This document shows, piece after piece, positions 44,110-53,184 of a stretch of 64,000 nucleotides of DNA (positions are counted from its first letter, which is position 1; every line of letters starts with the position of its first letter). Below the pieces are notes generated by a model. That model was given only the letters and a program-made list of their open reading frames with translations. It did not search any database and was not told the origin of the DNA. The translations under genes and the position numbers were made by a program. The stretch comes from Pantoea agglomerans NBRC 102470 (lineage in GTDB: Bacteria; Pseudomonadota; Gammaproteobacteria; Enterobacterales; Enterobacteriaceae), in the NCBI RefSeq assembly GCF_001598475.1, contig NZ_BCZA01000001.1, positions 124,001 to 188,000 of the forward strand. Reading direction: 5' to 3'.

Positions 44110-44678
44110 TCCGCGCCGCTCTTATTCTGCTGACGGCTCTGCTGCTCAGCGCCTGTGCCGGACCTGCACCCGACAGCAGCCGTCCCACCGCCTGGCTGAA
44201 ACCGGGCGTGAAGGTGACGCTGCCACCGCCGGGCATCCGTCCCGCCTTCCAGCAGCAGCAGTTGCTGACCGGACAGGTGAAAGGCCAGAGTCAGTCACTG
44301 CTGGTGCTGCTCAGCGCCGATGAACAGCAAATTGATCTGGCCGGACTCTCCTCGGTGGGTATTCGCCTGTTCAGCCTGCGCTACGATGCCAGCGGTATTC
44401 ACACCCAGCAGCTGATGCCGCTGCCGCAGATGCCGCCTGCCAGTCAGGTGCTGGCGGATATTATGCTCAGTTACTGGCCACGGGAGCTGTGGCAAAAACA
44501 GCTGCCGCCAGGCTGGACGTTGCAGGATCAGGGGTTAAAGCGACGGCTGATCGATGCCGATAATAAGCTGGTTACCGAAATCGATTATCTGCAACGCGGT
44601 AATCAGCGCCAGCCCATCAGCATTCAGCAGCATGCGTTTGGCTATCAGATCCGCATTCAACATCTGGACGGCTCATGA
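44106..44678 (+). CDS. apeN: APE lipoprotein ApeN (DUF3261)
   Basis: A 190-residue lipoprotein with signal peptide and lipobox (LLSAC-A), then a beta-rich DUF3261 domain. It is thought to take part in outer-membrane delivery with ApeL and ApeM. Overlaps apeM and apeO as ATGA on both sides. Confidence 0.82.
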   Translation: MIRAALILLTALLLSACAGPAPDSSRPTAWLKPGVKVTLPPPGIRPAFQQQQLLTGQVKGQSQSLLVLLSADEQQIDLAGLSSVGIRLFSLRYDASGIHTQQLMPLPQMPPASQVLADIMLSYWPRELWQKQLPPGWTLQDQGLKRRLIDADNKLVTEIDYLQRGNQRQPISIQQHAFGYQIRIQHLDGS

Positions 44679-45835
44679 TTTACATCTCTGCCATCGGCAT
44701 GCTGAATGCCCTGGGGAACAACACTCAGCAGATTGCGGCCAGCCTTACCAGGGGTGAGGCACCCGGCATGCAGCTGCGTCATGGCTGGCTGAGCGGCGAC
44801 CGCGCCTGCTGGCTTGGCAGAGTTGAAGGCGATTTGCCATCGATTCCTGCTGCCCTGAGCGCGCACAACACCCGTAATAACCAGCTGCTGCTGGCCGCGC
44901 TGGCGCAAATCCGTCCGGCGCTCGACGCGGCGATTGCGCACTATGGTGCCAGCAGAGTGGCAGTTGTGCTGGGAACCAGCACCTCGGGCGTGGATGAGGG
45001 CGATCAGCAGATTGGCGGCAGTCAGTCCGGTTATCACTATCAGATGCAGGAGCTGGGCGATCCCTCCCGTTTCCTGGCTCACTATCTGCGCCTGGATGGC
45101 CCGGCCTATACCATTTCAACCGCCTGCTCCTCCAGCGCCCGCGCCATTATCAGTGGTGAGCGTCTGATTGCGGCGGGGCTGGCGGATGTGGCGCTGGTGG
45201 GCGGTGCGGACTCGCTGAGCCGGATGCCGATCAACGGATTTGACAGCCTGGAGTCGCTCTCTGAACGTCGCTGCGCCCCCTTCAGCCGCGATCGCGACGG
45301 CATCTCGATTGGCGAAGGGGCCGCACTGATGCTGCTGACGCGGGAACCGCAGCCGCTGGCGCTACTGGGAGCTGGCGAATCGTCTGACGCCTGGCACATG
45401 TCAGCTCCCCATCCGCAGGGCGAGGGCGCTGAACGGGCGATGCGTATGGCGCTGCAACAGGCGAACCTGTTGCCAGAGCAGGTGGGTTATATCAATCTGC
45501 ACGGCACTGCAACGCCGCTTAACGACCAGATGGAAGCTGCCGTGATTCAGCGTCTGTTTGGCAATGCGGTGCCGTGCAGCTCGACCAAACATCTGACCGG
45601 CCATACGCTCGGCGCAGCAGGAGTGTGTGAAGCCGCCCTCAGTGCGCTGATCCTGCAAAACAATCTGCCACTGCCCGCACAGGATTTCAGTGCGGCGGCG
45701 CAGGATGAGACGCTGCCGGATTGCGGATTGTTATTACAGCCACAGGCGCTGCAACGGCCTGTCATCGCTTCTAACTCCTTTGCCTTTGGCGGCAACAACA
45801 CCTGTCTGATTCTGGGACGCCAACATGGTTATTAA
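44675..45835 (+). CDS. apeO: APE ketosynthase ApeO
   Basis: A 386-residue FabF-like ketosynthase with catalytic Cys151 in TISTACSSSARAI, His in INLHGTATPLND and His in HLTGHTLGAAG: the full Cys-His-His triad. Condenses malonyl-ACP units onto the aryl chain, most likely as a heterodimer with ApeC. Confidence 0.9.
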   Translation: MIYISAIGMLNALGNNTQQIAASLTRGEAPGMQLRHGWLSGDRACWLGRVEGDLPSIPAALSAHNTRNNQLLLAALAQIRPALDAAIAHYGASRVAVVLGTSTSGVDEGDQQIGGSQSGYHYQMQELGDPSRFLAHYLRLDGPAYTISTACSSSARAIISGERLIAAGLADVALVGGADSLSRMPINGFDSLESLSERRCAPFSRDRDGISIGEGAALMLLTREPQPLALLGAGESSDAWHMSAPHPQGEGAERAMRMALQQANLLPEQVGYINLHGTATPLNDQMEAAVIQRLFGNAVPCSSTKHLTGHTLGAAGVCEAALSALILQNNLPLPAQDFSAAAQDETLPDCGLLLQPQALQRPVIASNSFAFGGNNTCLILGRQHGY

Positions 45836-46301
45836 TTCTCCCGCGGCACGCTGGCTGCCGCACGCTGCGCCGATGCTGCTGCTTGATCAGCTGATCGCCG
45901 TTGATGATGAACAGGTCCACTGTCAGGTGTCGACCTGCGCCGGTGGCGTACTGACACCGTTTCTGACGTCTCAGGGTGAACTGCCCGCCTGGTTTGGCGT
46001 GGAGATGATGGCGCAAACCGTGGGCGTCTGGTCGGGCTGGCATGCAAAGCAGGGCGGCGCCACCCTTATCCCGCCCGGCATGCTGCTGGGCGGACGCGGC
46101 TGGCGGGCAGAGCGATCCCTCTTTCCCGCCAGTGTTACGCTGGATATCAGAATGACGCTGCTGATGCGCGATGACCGCATGGGCAGCTTTGAGGGTGACA
46201 TTCATTACGGCACCCAGCGGCTTGCCAGCGGTCGCCTGAATACGTATCAACCCAATGAAGCAGAATTACAGCAATTGATGTCACAAGGAAATCAGCCATG
46301 A
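45825..46301 (+). CDS. apeP: APE dehydratase ApeP
   Basis: A 158-residue hotdog-fold FabA-like protein (LPHAAPMLLLDQLIAV, and WFGVEMMAQTVGVWSGW for the active-site helix). Second dehydratase of the cluster. The ATG lies inside the end of apeO by 11 bp. Confidence 0.82.
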   Translation: MVINSPAARWLPHAAPMLLLDQLIAVDDEQVHCQVSTCAGGVLTPFLTSQGELPAWFGVEMMAQTVGVWSGWHAKQGGATLIPPGMLLGGRGWRAERSLFPASVTLDIRMTLLMRDDRMGSFEGDIHYGTQRLASGRLNTYQPNEAELQQLMSQGNQP

Positions 46302-47029
46302 CAGATTCGGTATTAGTGACGGGCGCCAGTAAAGGGATTGGCCGCGCGATTGCGTTGCGTCTCGCCCAGGATGGCTATCAGGTTATCGTCCATTTCAACC
46401 GTGACCGCGCAGGCGCTAAGCAGTGCCTGCAGCAGATCGAAACCGCAGGCGGCAGCGGCCGTGTGCTGGGATTTGATGTGGCCGATCGGGCGGCAACCCG
46501 CGCTGCGCTGGAGGCGGATATTGAGCAATATGGCGCCTATTATGGTGTGGTGAGCAACGCCGGTATCACCCGCGATGCGGCGTTTCCTGCCCTGACGGAT
46601 CAGGAGTGGGACAGCGTCATCCACACCAATCTCGACAGTTTTTACAATGTGATCCAGCCCTGCGTGATGCCGATGATCGGTCTGCGGCGCGGCGGCCGCA
46701 TTATCACGCTCTCGTCGGTGTCGGGGATAATGGGCAATCGCGGTCAGGTGAACTACAGCGCGGCGAAAGCGGGCATTATTGGTGCCACTAAGGCGCTGGC
46801 GATTGAGCTGGCGAAACGCAAAATCACCGTTAACTGCATCGCGCCAGGCCTGATTGATACCGGTATGGAGGGGCTGGAACCTCAGGTGATTGAGGAAGCG
46901 ATGAAGATCGTGCCGATGAAGCGCATGGGCGCGGCTGAAGAGGTCGCCGGACTGGCGAGCTATCTGATGTCCGATATCGCAGGCTACGTGACGCGTCAGG
47001 TCATTTCTATTAACGGAGGCATGCTGTGA
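46298..47029 (+). CDS. apeQ: APE ketoreductase ApeQ
   Basis: A 243-residue FabG-type short-chain dehydrogenase: TGASKGIG at residues 8-15, VSNAGIT, and catalytic Ser140, Tyr153 and Lys157 (YSAAK). Reduces the 3-ketoacyl-ACP of each polyene extension. ATGA overlap with apeP. Confidence 0.92.
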   Translation: MTDSVLVTGASKGIGRAIALRLAQDGYQVIVHFNRDRAGAKQCLQQIETAGGSGRVLGFDVADRAATRAALEADIEQYGAYYGVVSNAGITRDAAFPALTDQEWDSVIHTNLDSFYNVIQPCVMPMIGLRRGGRIITLSSVSGIMGNRGQVNYSAAKAGIIGATKALAIELAKRKITVNCIAPGLIDTGMEGLEPQVIEEAMKIVPMKRMGAAEEVAGLASYLMSDIAGYVTRQVISINGGML

Positions 47030-48261
47030 TCCAGCGGGTAGTCGTAACCGGCATGGGTGGCGTAACCGCCTTTGGTGAGTCCTGGGCTGAAGTTTCGGCA
47101 CGGATCCGTGCGGGCCGCAATGCGGTGCGCTTTATGCCGGAGTGGCAGATCTACGACGGGCTGCATACGCTGCTCGGCGCACCGGTGGATGACTTTGTGC
47201 TGCCGGCGCACTACACCCGCAAGCGCATCCGCGCCATGGGCCGCGTTTCGCTGCTGGCAACGCGCGCGACCGAGCTGGCGCTGACCCAGGCGGGCCTGAT
47301 TGACCATCCGGTGCTGACCAGCGGAGAAACGGGTATCGCCTACGGTTCTTCCACCGGCAGCACCGGGCCGGTCAGCGAGTTCGCCACCATGCTGACCGAA
47401 AAGCACACCAACAATATCACCGGCACCACCTATGTGCAGATGATGCCACACACCACGGCCGTCAATGCCGGGCTCTTTTTCGGCCTGCGCGGCCGGGTGA
47501 TCCCGACCTCCAGCGCCTGTACCTCTGGCAGCCAGGCGATTGGCTATGCCTGGGAAGCGATTCGTCACGGGTATCAGACGGTGATGGTGGCTGGTGGCGC
47601 TGAAGAGCTCTGTCCGTCGGAAGCCGCGGTGTTTGACACCCTGTTTGCCACCAGCCAGCGTAATGACGCGCCGCACACCACGCCCGCACCCTTTGATCAG
47701 CAGCGCGATGGTCTGGTAATTGGCGAAGGGGCGGGCACGCTGATCCTTGAGTCGCTGGAACATGCCCTGGCACGCGGTGCAACGATCTACGCCGAGATCA
47801 CCGGTTTTCATACCAACTGCGACGCCGCCCATATTACTCAGCCGCAGCGAGAAACCATGCAGATTTGCATCGAGCGGGCGTTGCAAAGCGCCGGTATCAC
47901 GGCCGCAGACGTTGGTTATGTGAATGCGCACGGCACCGCCACTGAACGGGGTGATATGGCCGAAAGTCTGGCGACGGCGGCGGTGTTTGGCGAAACGACG
48001 CCGATCTCTTCGCTGAAGTCCTATTTTGGCCATACGCTGGGTGCCTGTGGGGCGCTGGAAGCCTGGATGAGCATTGAGATGATGCGGGAAGGGTGGTTTG
48101 CGCCAACCCTGAACCTGACGCAACCGGCAGCAGATGGCGGCCAGCTGGATTACATCATGGGTGAGCCGCGTAAGATTGAAACCGACTATATCCAGAGCAA
48201 CAACTTTGCCTTTGGTGGCATTAATACTTCACTGATCTTCAAACGCTGGCGCGGCGTCTGA
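47026..48261 (+). CDS. apeR: APE ketosynthase ApeR
   Basis: A 411-residue FabB/FabF-like ketosynthase with Cys165 in TSSACTSGSQAIG, NAHGTATERGD and FGHTLGACG, so the triad is intact. A second condensing enzyme, possibly for starter extension. The start is a GTG at 47026 overlapping the apeQ stop. Last gene of the operon, followed by a strong terminator. Confidence 0.9.
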   Translation: MIQRVVVTGMGGVTAFGESWAEVSARIRAGRNAVRFMPEWQIYDGLHTLLGAPVDDFVLPAHYTRKRIRAMGRVSLLATRATELALTQAGLIDHPVLTSGETGIAYGSSTGSTGPVSEFATMLTEKHTNNITGTTYVQMMPHTTAVNAGLFFGLRGRVIPTSSACTSGSQAIGYAWEAIRHGYQTVMVAGGAEELCPSEAAVFDTLFATSQRNDAPHTTPAPFDQQRDGLVIGEGAGTLILESLEHALARGATIYAEITGFHTNCDAAHITQPQRETMQICIERALQSAGITAADVGYVNAHGTATERGDMAESLATAAVFGETTPISSLKSYFGHTLGACGALEAWMSIEMMREGWFAPTLNLTQPAADGGQLDYIMGEPRKIETDYIQSNNFAFGGINTSLIFKRWRGV

Positions 48262-48266
48262 TCTCA

Positions 48267-48301
48267 GGCCCGTGCCGCGCTGGCACGGGCCAGTTTATTT
48301 T
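48267..48301 (+). terminator. Terminator of the APE operon
   Basis: Perfect 10-bp stem GGCCCGTGCC / GGCACGGGCC, 5-base loop, followed by AGTTTATTTTT. Confidence 0.88.
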
Positions 48302-48393
48302 TCGGACGAAAGAACCGGACGATAATCAGCCTTTCATCTACACTGTCACTCACCGCATCACTCCCGGCGGCCCATGTTTTTCACAGGATAGTT

Positions 48394-48537
48394 ATGTCTT
48401 TACCCTTGCCACCCGACGATCACGATGAGCCAATTCGCCAGTCACTTGACGATGCGCACTTTGCGATAGTGGTGCTTGCGGTGACCTCGGTAACGCTTAT
48501 AATCTTTGTCCTGATGATTACGCTCTGGATGAGCTGA
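48394..48537 (+). CDS. Small single-pass membrane protein, 47 residues
   Basis: A short frame: MSLPLPPDDHDEPIRQSLDD then one hydrophobic helix (FAIVVLAVTSVTLIIFVLMITLWM). An AGGA sequence lies upstream of the ATG at 48394. The N-terminus is acidic. It resembles no family I know. It stands 40 bp before a second small membrane protein, so the two may form one unit. Confidence 0.5.
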   Translation: MSLPLPPDDHDEPIRQSLDDAHFAIVVLAVTSVTLIIFVLMITLWMS

Positions 48538-48576
48538 CACGCACAGGGATTCAACGGATTGAATAAGGAGAAGGCG

Positions 48577-48750
48577 ATGGACTCCGGAGATGACAAATTA
48601 ATCGCAATTATCGGTTTGCTGGCGGCCTGCCTGATCGGGGTGACCTTCCTGTTTACCATGGTCTGGCTGACCGACGTACGTCATCCTGCCGATCCCTCTC
48701 TCGACGTTCGCTCCTGTTACCCTAAAAAGCCACCTTCTCAGCACGTCTGA
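48577..48750 (+). CDS. Small single-pass membrane protein, 57 residues
   Basis: The ATG at 48577 has AAGGAG seven bases upstream; a start 18 bp earlier is less likely. The protein is MDSGDDKLIAIIGLLAAC..., one strong membrane helix (LIAIIGLLAACLIGVTFLFTMVWL, read in pieces) with a polar tail. Its end overlaps the convergent glycosidase gene by 13 bp. Function unknown. Confidence 0.6.
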   Translation: MDSGDDKLIAIIGLLAACLIGVTFLFTMVWLTDVRHPADPSLDVRSCYPKKPPSQHV

Positions 48751-49901
48751 TTTCGTGTCGCAAACTTAATCTGCTGACTGCGCAATACCAGCGCCAGCGG
48801 CTCATGCAGATTACGGTTGCCATTGGGATCGGCTAATCCCAGCAGCGGGCCAGGGGAACGCCGGTCATCGGCCCAGGCCGGATACTCCACTACCGGATAG
48901 AGCGAAATCCCCTCCACCGCAATGCCCTGATCCAGCGCCACCGCCACGTTTTCACTGATCTCCTGCAGCCAGGGGGCGCGCGCTTCACCCTCAGCTCCGG
49001 TTTCGGCAATCAGCATCGGACGCTGGTAGCGCTGCCAGCACTGCACCAGCAGAATATGCAGCGGCACACGCTCCGGATCCTCCAGCGACATCGGCTGGTC
49101 GGGGAAAAACCAGTGGTTATCGGGATAGTAGTTCAGGCCGAGGATATCCAGGCAATCTTCACTGCCGCCTAGCTCCTTATCGACGCGACCGGCCAGCATG
49201 TCCCAGGCTTCGAACTGCGCCTGATGCTGCGCATCGGCATAGGGTTTGCTGTCCGGATTGTCGGGATGATGAGCGATCTGCACCAGCGGGTCAGTCAGTA
49301 CAAAACGCGCCTCCGGATAGACCTCGCGAATGGCATGTATCGCCGCCAGCGAGGCGCGGACCAGCTGGCGCTTCAGCTCTTTACCACGCTGCGCCGCATG
49401 AGGATTAAACCAGGCCACATCCGCCCCGGCCCATGACCAGAATGAGATTTGATTAACCGGTGTAAAGAAGGGGCGTTCGATGCCCTGATCGCGCATCAGT
49501 TGTGCCATCGCGCGAGCGAAACGACTAAAATGGTCAACAAATTCGGCTTTCCAGATATTAAGATGATCGGGATAACCGAAATGAGCCAGCTCCCAGATGA
49601 TCTCCATCTGCTGACGTCGCGCGGCGTCGACCATCGGCAGAAAGCTCTGCCAGTCATACTGGCCAGGGATCTTTTCGATCAGATGCCAGCGCGCACCGTC
49701 GCGGGCGGTGAGCAGATGCTGCTCAGCCAGGGCAGCATAATCTTTTTCCAGCAGCATATCGTGTCCGCTGCTGATCACCATATCCAGCCGTTTACCGGGC
49801 GTACGGCAGGCGGTGGAACAGGGGAAACTGCCCTGGAAAAAGCTGCGAAACAGGCCGGGATGATAGCGCTGGCGGGCATCTGTAAGGGATTGATGAGACA
49901 T
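48738..49901 (-). CDS. GH-A clan glycoside hydrolase-like protein
   Basis: A 387-residue protein with a TIM-barrel glycosidase pattern like beta-glucosidases: TARDGARWHLIEKIPGQYDWQSFLP, FFTPVNQISFWSWAGADV, ILGLNYYPDNHWFF and LIAETGAEGEARAPW (the TE-G type catalytic region), then GISLYPVVEYPAW. No signal peptide, so probably cytosolic. AGGAG precedes the ATG at 49899-49901. Its place in the pathways nearby is unknown, and the substrate cannot be read from the sequence. Confidence 0.65.
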   Translation of the reverse strand: MSHQSLTDARQRYHPGLFRSFFQGSFPCSTACRTPGKRLDMVISSGHDMLLEKDYAALAEQHLLTARDGARWHLIEKIPGQYDWQSFLPMVDAARRQQMEIIWELAHFGYPDHLNIWKAEFVDHFSRFARAMAQLMRDQGIERPFFTPVNQISFWSWAGADVAWFNPHAAQRGKELKRQLVRASLAAIHAIREVYPEARFVLTDPLVQIAHHPDNPDSKPYADAQHQAQFEAWDMLAGRVDKELGGSEDCLDILGLNYYPDNHWFFPDQPMSLEDPERVPLHILLVQCWQRYQRPMLIAETGAEGEARAPWLQEISENVAVALDQGIAVEGISLYPVVEYPAWADDRRSPGPLLGLADPNGNRNLHEPLALVLRSQQIKFATRNQTC

Positions 49902-50055
49902 ATTCCTCTCCTGCCGGGATAATGCCGGTCACAGATCGTCCGGTTAAGTCTAGACTAAAAACGCCCGTGACCCCTCACTAAGTCGGAACAGAGGAATAGC
50001 ATCAGAGGTCGGACCGGGGAATAATAAAAATAACTGCATTTTACAGGGAAATGTC

Positions 50056-51516
50056 ATGACCGAAGCGTTTGAGCTCTCCCAGCCATTGGAACGGTCCAGC
50101 TGGCTGGAAACACAGCTGGAGCCAGAGTGTCTGCGCCATCCGGGTCTGAGCGGCGTCCATCAGCTGAGCGACGGGCTGGATGCTTTTGCTGCCCGCTATC
50201 TGCTGATGCAAAAAGCGGAGCGTTCACTCGATATCCAGTATTACATCTGGCAAAACGATCTCTCTGGCCGGTTGCTGTTCAGCGCCGTGCTGGAAGCTGC
50301 CCGACGCGGGGTGAAAGTGCGGCTGCTGCTGGATGACAACAATACGCCGGGCCTGGACGACACGCTGGCCCAGCTCAACCGCCATCCCAACATTGAGGTG
50401 CGGCTGTTTAATCCGTTCTCGTTTCGCACCCTGCGCGCGCTGGGTTATCTCACCGATTTTGCCCGTCTGAACCGGCGCATGCACAACAAAAGCTTTACGG
50501 TGGATGGCGTCACGACTGTGGTCGGTGGGCGCAATATCGGCGACGAATATTTCGGCACCGGCAATGAACCGCTGTTTGCCGATCTCGACGTCATGGCAAT
50601 AGGCCCGGTGGTTAAAGAAGTCGCAGAGGATTTTGAGCGCTACTGGCGCAGCAAGCCGGTCTCTCCGCTGCAGCAGGTGCTGGATGAAGAGGAGCCGGAA
50701 GAGGACAGTGTGAGTCTGCCAGCAGAATGGCGTCACAGTGAACCGGTGCAGCGCTATCTTCAGCGGCTGGAAAATTCTTCGCTGCTACAGGAGCTGGAAG
50801 AGGGCACGCTGGCTCTGACCTGGGCAAAAGCGCGCCTGCTGAGCGATGATCCGCGTAAAGGGCTGGGCAAAGCGCGTGCCAGAAGCCTGCTGCCGCAGCG
50901 AATGCTGGAGGTGATAGGCACGCCGCAAAAGCAGTTCGACATCATCTCGGCCTATTTCGTGCCGACCCGCGCAGGGGTCGCTCAGCTGCTGTCGCTGAAG
51001 CGCAAAGGGGTAAAAATTGCCATTCTGACCAATTCGCTGGCGGCTAACGATGTGTCGATTGTCCATGCCGGCTACGCTAAGTGGCGCAAAAAATTGCTGC
51101 GTCATGGTATTGCGCTCTATGAGCTGAAACCGCAGGCGGGCGTGCCTGATGCCCCGCACGACCGGGGATTAACCGGTAACTCCGGCTCCAGCCTGCATGC
51201 CAAAACCTTCTCAGTGGATCAACAGACGCTGTTTATCGGCTCGTTTAACTTCGATCCCCGTTCAGCGGTGCTGAATACGGAAATGGGACTGGTGATTGAG
51301 AGTGCGGCGCTCGCCGGAGAGACGCATCAGCGTTTCAGCCAGTCAATGCGCGATCGGGCATGGACGCTGCGGCTGGATAAGTGGGGCAGGGTAAACTGGC
51401 TGGAGTATCCGGATGAGCCGCAGCAGATTGTGCATAAACACGAGCCGGGCTGCTCCTGGTGGCAACGGCTGCAGGTGCGGTTAGTGTGGCGGTTGCCGAT
51501 TGAGTGGCTGCTTTAA
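50056..51516 (+). CDS. clsC: Cardiolipin synthase ClsC (phospholipase D family)
   Basis: A 486-residue phospholipase-D-type enzyme (E. coli ClsC, formerly YmdC, about 473). Both HKD motifs are present: HNKSFTVDGVTTVVGGRN (about residue 143) and HAKTFSVDQQTLFIGSFNFDPRS. In E. coli ClsC uses phosphatidylethanolamine as the donor to phosphatidylglycerol. No signal peptide is seen. It lies convergent with opgC in the same order as in E. coli (ymdC-mdoC), although ymdB is absent here. Confidence 0.9.
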   Translation: MTEAFELSQPLERSSWLETQLEPECLRHPGLSGVHQLSDGLDAFAARYLLMQKAERSLDIQYYIWQNDLSGRLLFSAVLEAARRGVKVRLLLDDNNTPGLDDTLAQLNRHPNIEVRLFNPFSFRTLRALGYLTDFARLNRRMHNKSFTVDGVTTVVGGRNIGDEYFGTGNEPLFADLDVMAIGPVVKEVAEDFERYWRSKPVSPLQQVLDEEEPEEDSVSLPAEWRHSEPVQRYLQRLENSSLLQELEEGTLALTWAKARLLSDDPRKGLGKARARSLLPQRMLEVIGTPQKQFDIISAYFVPTRAGVAQLLSLKRKGVKIAILTNSLAANDVSIVHAGYAKWRKKLLRHGIALYELKPQAGVPDAPHDRGLTGNSGSSLHAKTFSVDQQTLFIGSFNFDPRSAVLNTEMGLVIESAALAGETHQRFSQSMRDRAWTLRLDKWGRVNWLEYPDEPQQIVHKHEPGCSWWQRLQVRLVWRLPIEWLL

Positions 51517-51580
51517 GCTGGACCTTGCCTGGGTACAGGCGCTGGCTCAGGAAGCATACGCCCTCCGCAAAGACGCAAAA

Positions 51581-51701
51581 CCCGCCATCCCTGGCGGGCT
51601 CAGCGCGGGCGATTACGCACCTCATCCCTGAGGTGCGCCCGTTGCCGGGCCAACGCGTTGCGTTGTTCAAAAACGCTCCCGGCGTTTTTGTCCCTGGCCC
51701 G
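51581..51701. repeat. Multi-hairpin intergenic repeat, likely includes terminators
   Basis: Three consecutive inverted repeats between clsC and opgC: CCCGCC-ATCCCT-GGCGGG (51581-51598), CGCACCTC-ATCCCT-GAGGTGCG (51616-51637), and a nested one with outer arms CGGGCCA / TGGCCCG (51646-51652, 51695-51701) around AAAAACGC / GCGTTTTT (51669-51689). The first two share the loop ATCCCT. The innermost stem can terminate transcription from both sides. It looks like a REP-type family element. Confidence 0.6.
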
Positions 51702-51812
51702 CTATGCTTTGCTACTGGCGTATGCTCCCATCGCTTTAAACTCTTAAGCTGTCTGTGAGACACATCATTTATAGCCTGACCTCACTTATGGCCCGAGGTC
51801 ACTGATCGCCTG

Positions 51813-52946
51813 TCATTGTGCTTGTTTACGCTCAAATTTCCCCGAGAAAAGGAACCGCAGCAGCGGGATGCGCAGGTGAATCTCATATAGCAGAAACGCG
51901 ATGCCAAACACCATCAGCAGGCCAACGAAGAAGCCCAGCGTGTTGTTTTCAATGCGAGGCGTCACGTAAATGCCATACAGCAGCGTCAGCGGATGGTGCA
52001 CCAGATAGATAAACAGTGATGCATTGACCAGATACATAATGCGCGGCGAATGCGAATTCAGCAGCTTATGACCAAAGCAGAAGCAGACGTTCAGCATGCA
52101 AATGCCCATCAGCGTCGAGATAATCGCATCCAGCTCATACAACCAGCCCTCACCGCTGCTCAGTCGCTGGTTGGCGCAATAGGCCGCAAACATCAGCAGC
52201 GCACCGACCCACATCACCAGATTGAAGCGGACAAACAGCTGCTTCAGCGGGGGATGTTTCCACGCCAGCGCTCCCAGCATAAAGAACGGCAGATAGAAGA
52301 GCGTCTGCATCACAATGATGCTAAACAAACCATCCATCAGCCACGCAGGCTGGAAAATAAACACCAGACGCCGGAACACGCACCAGAGCAGCGCCCACGC
52401 CAGTACGCCCGCCGTCAGCGATCCCCAGCCAACCCGCGAATAATCAATGGTGCGATGCTGATCGCGCAGCCAGCGGAAGGTCACCATCCCCAGCGTGGTC
52501 AGCATCACCAGCACCACCAGGAACCACAGGTGTGAAATCAGCTCCCACATCAGGTTATTAAACTTCTGGTACGGGGTGAAGCGGGGCCAGTCAGCCAGCT
52601 TATCCGTCCACTCTTTCAGCATAAAAAATTGCGGCAGCGTCAGCAGCGGAATGGCGGTCAGCAGCGGGATACCTACCCGTTCCAGACGCACCTTCAGGAA
52701 GCGACGTGGCTGATAGCGCAGATAAAGCATGTAGGAGAAATAGCCCGAAATGACGAAAAACACCTGCATACGAAACGCATGAATAAAATCATTCAGCAGC
52801 GTCAGCCATAACGACGCTTCATGACTGTTTACTGCCCATTTCTGCGCGGAGTAGATGAGGGAAACGTGAAACGGCACCCCCAGTAACATCAGATAGGCGC
52901 GGATGGAGTCGAGGAAGTATTCACGTTCAGGTTTTACAGTACTCAT
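51813..52946 (-). CDS. opgC: Glucan succinyltransferase OpgC (MdoC)
   Basis: A 377-residue inner-membrane acyltransferase-3 family protein (E. coli about 385), adding succinyl groups to osmoregulated periplasmic glucans. The start REYFLDSIRAYLMLLGVPFHVSLIYS matches, with His in the GVPFHVS block typical of the family, then several membrane helices and RYQPRRFLKVRLERVGIPLL. Divergent from opgG, as in E. coli. Confidence 0.93.
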   Translation of the reverse strand: MSTVKPEREYFLDSIRAYLMLLGVPFHVSLIYSAQKWAVNSHEASLWLTLLNDFIHAFRMQVFFVISGYFSYMLYLRYQPRRFLKVRLERVGIPLLTAIPLLTLPQFFMLKEWTDKLADWPRFTPYQKFNNLMWELISHLWFLVVLVMLTTLGMVTFRWLRDQHRTIDYSRVGWGSLTAGVLAWALLWCVFRRLVFIFQPAWLMDGLFSIIVMQTLFYLPFFMLGALAWKHPPLKQLFVRFNLVMWVGALLMFAAYCANQRLSSGEGWLYELDAIISTLMGICMLNVCFCFGHKLLNSHSPRIMYLVNASLFIYLVHHPLTLLYGIYVTPRIENNTLGFFVGLLMVFGIAFLLYEIHLRIPLLRFLFSGKFERKQAQ

Positions 52947-53184
52947 AAAGTTCCAGTTCGTTAGTACGTTTGACCGGTTTCACCCTGAAACCGGATTATG
53001 CTCTGTGAAAATTCTACCTGGGATAAACCAGGTATACTATCAGTGGAATCCGTAGTGTCTAATTGTCCTAAAAGCAGGGTTAAGCCTGACGAAATGCGGG
53101 AACAATGTTGCGCATAAGCTGTCGGAAAACCGAATAATCCTTTAAGATAAACGGGTTTGATTTAAGCACACGAAAGGGGGGGAT

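Noticed and set aside
46313..47101. Long minus-strand frame opposite apeQ
   Set aside because: GC-rich shadow frame; no domain, start site or neighbours to support it.
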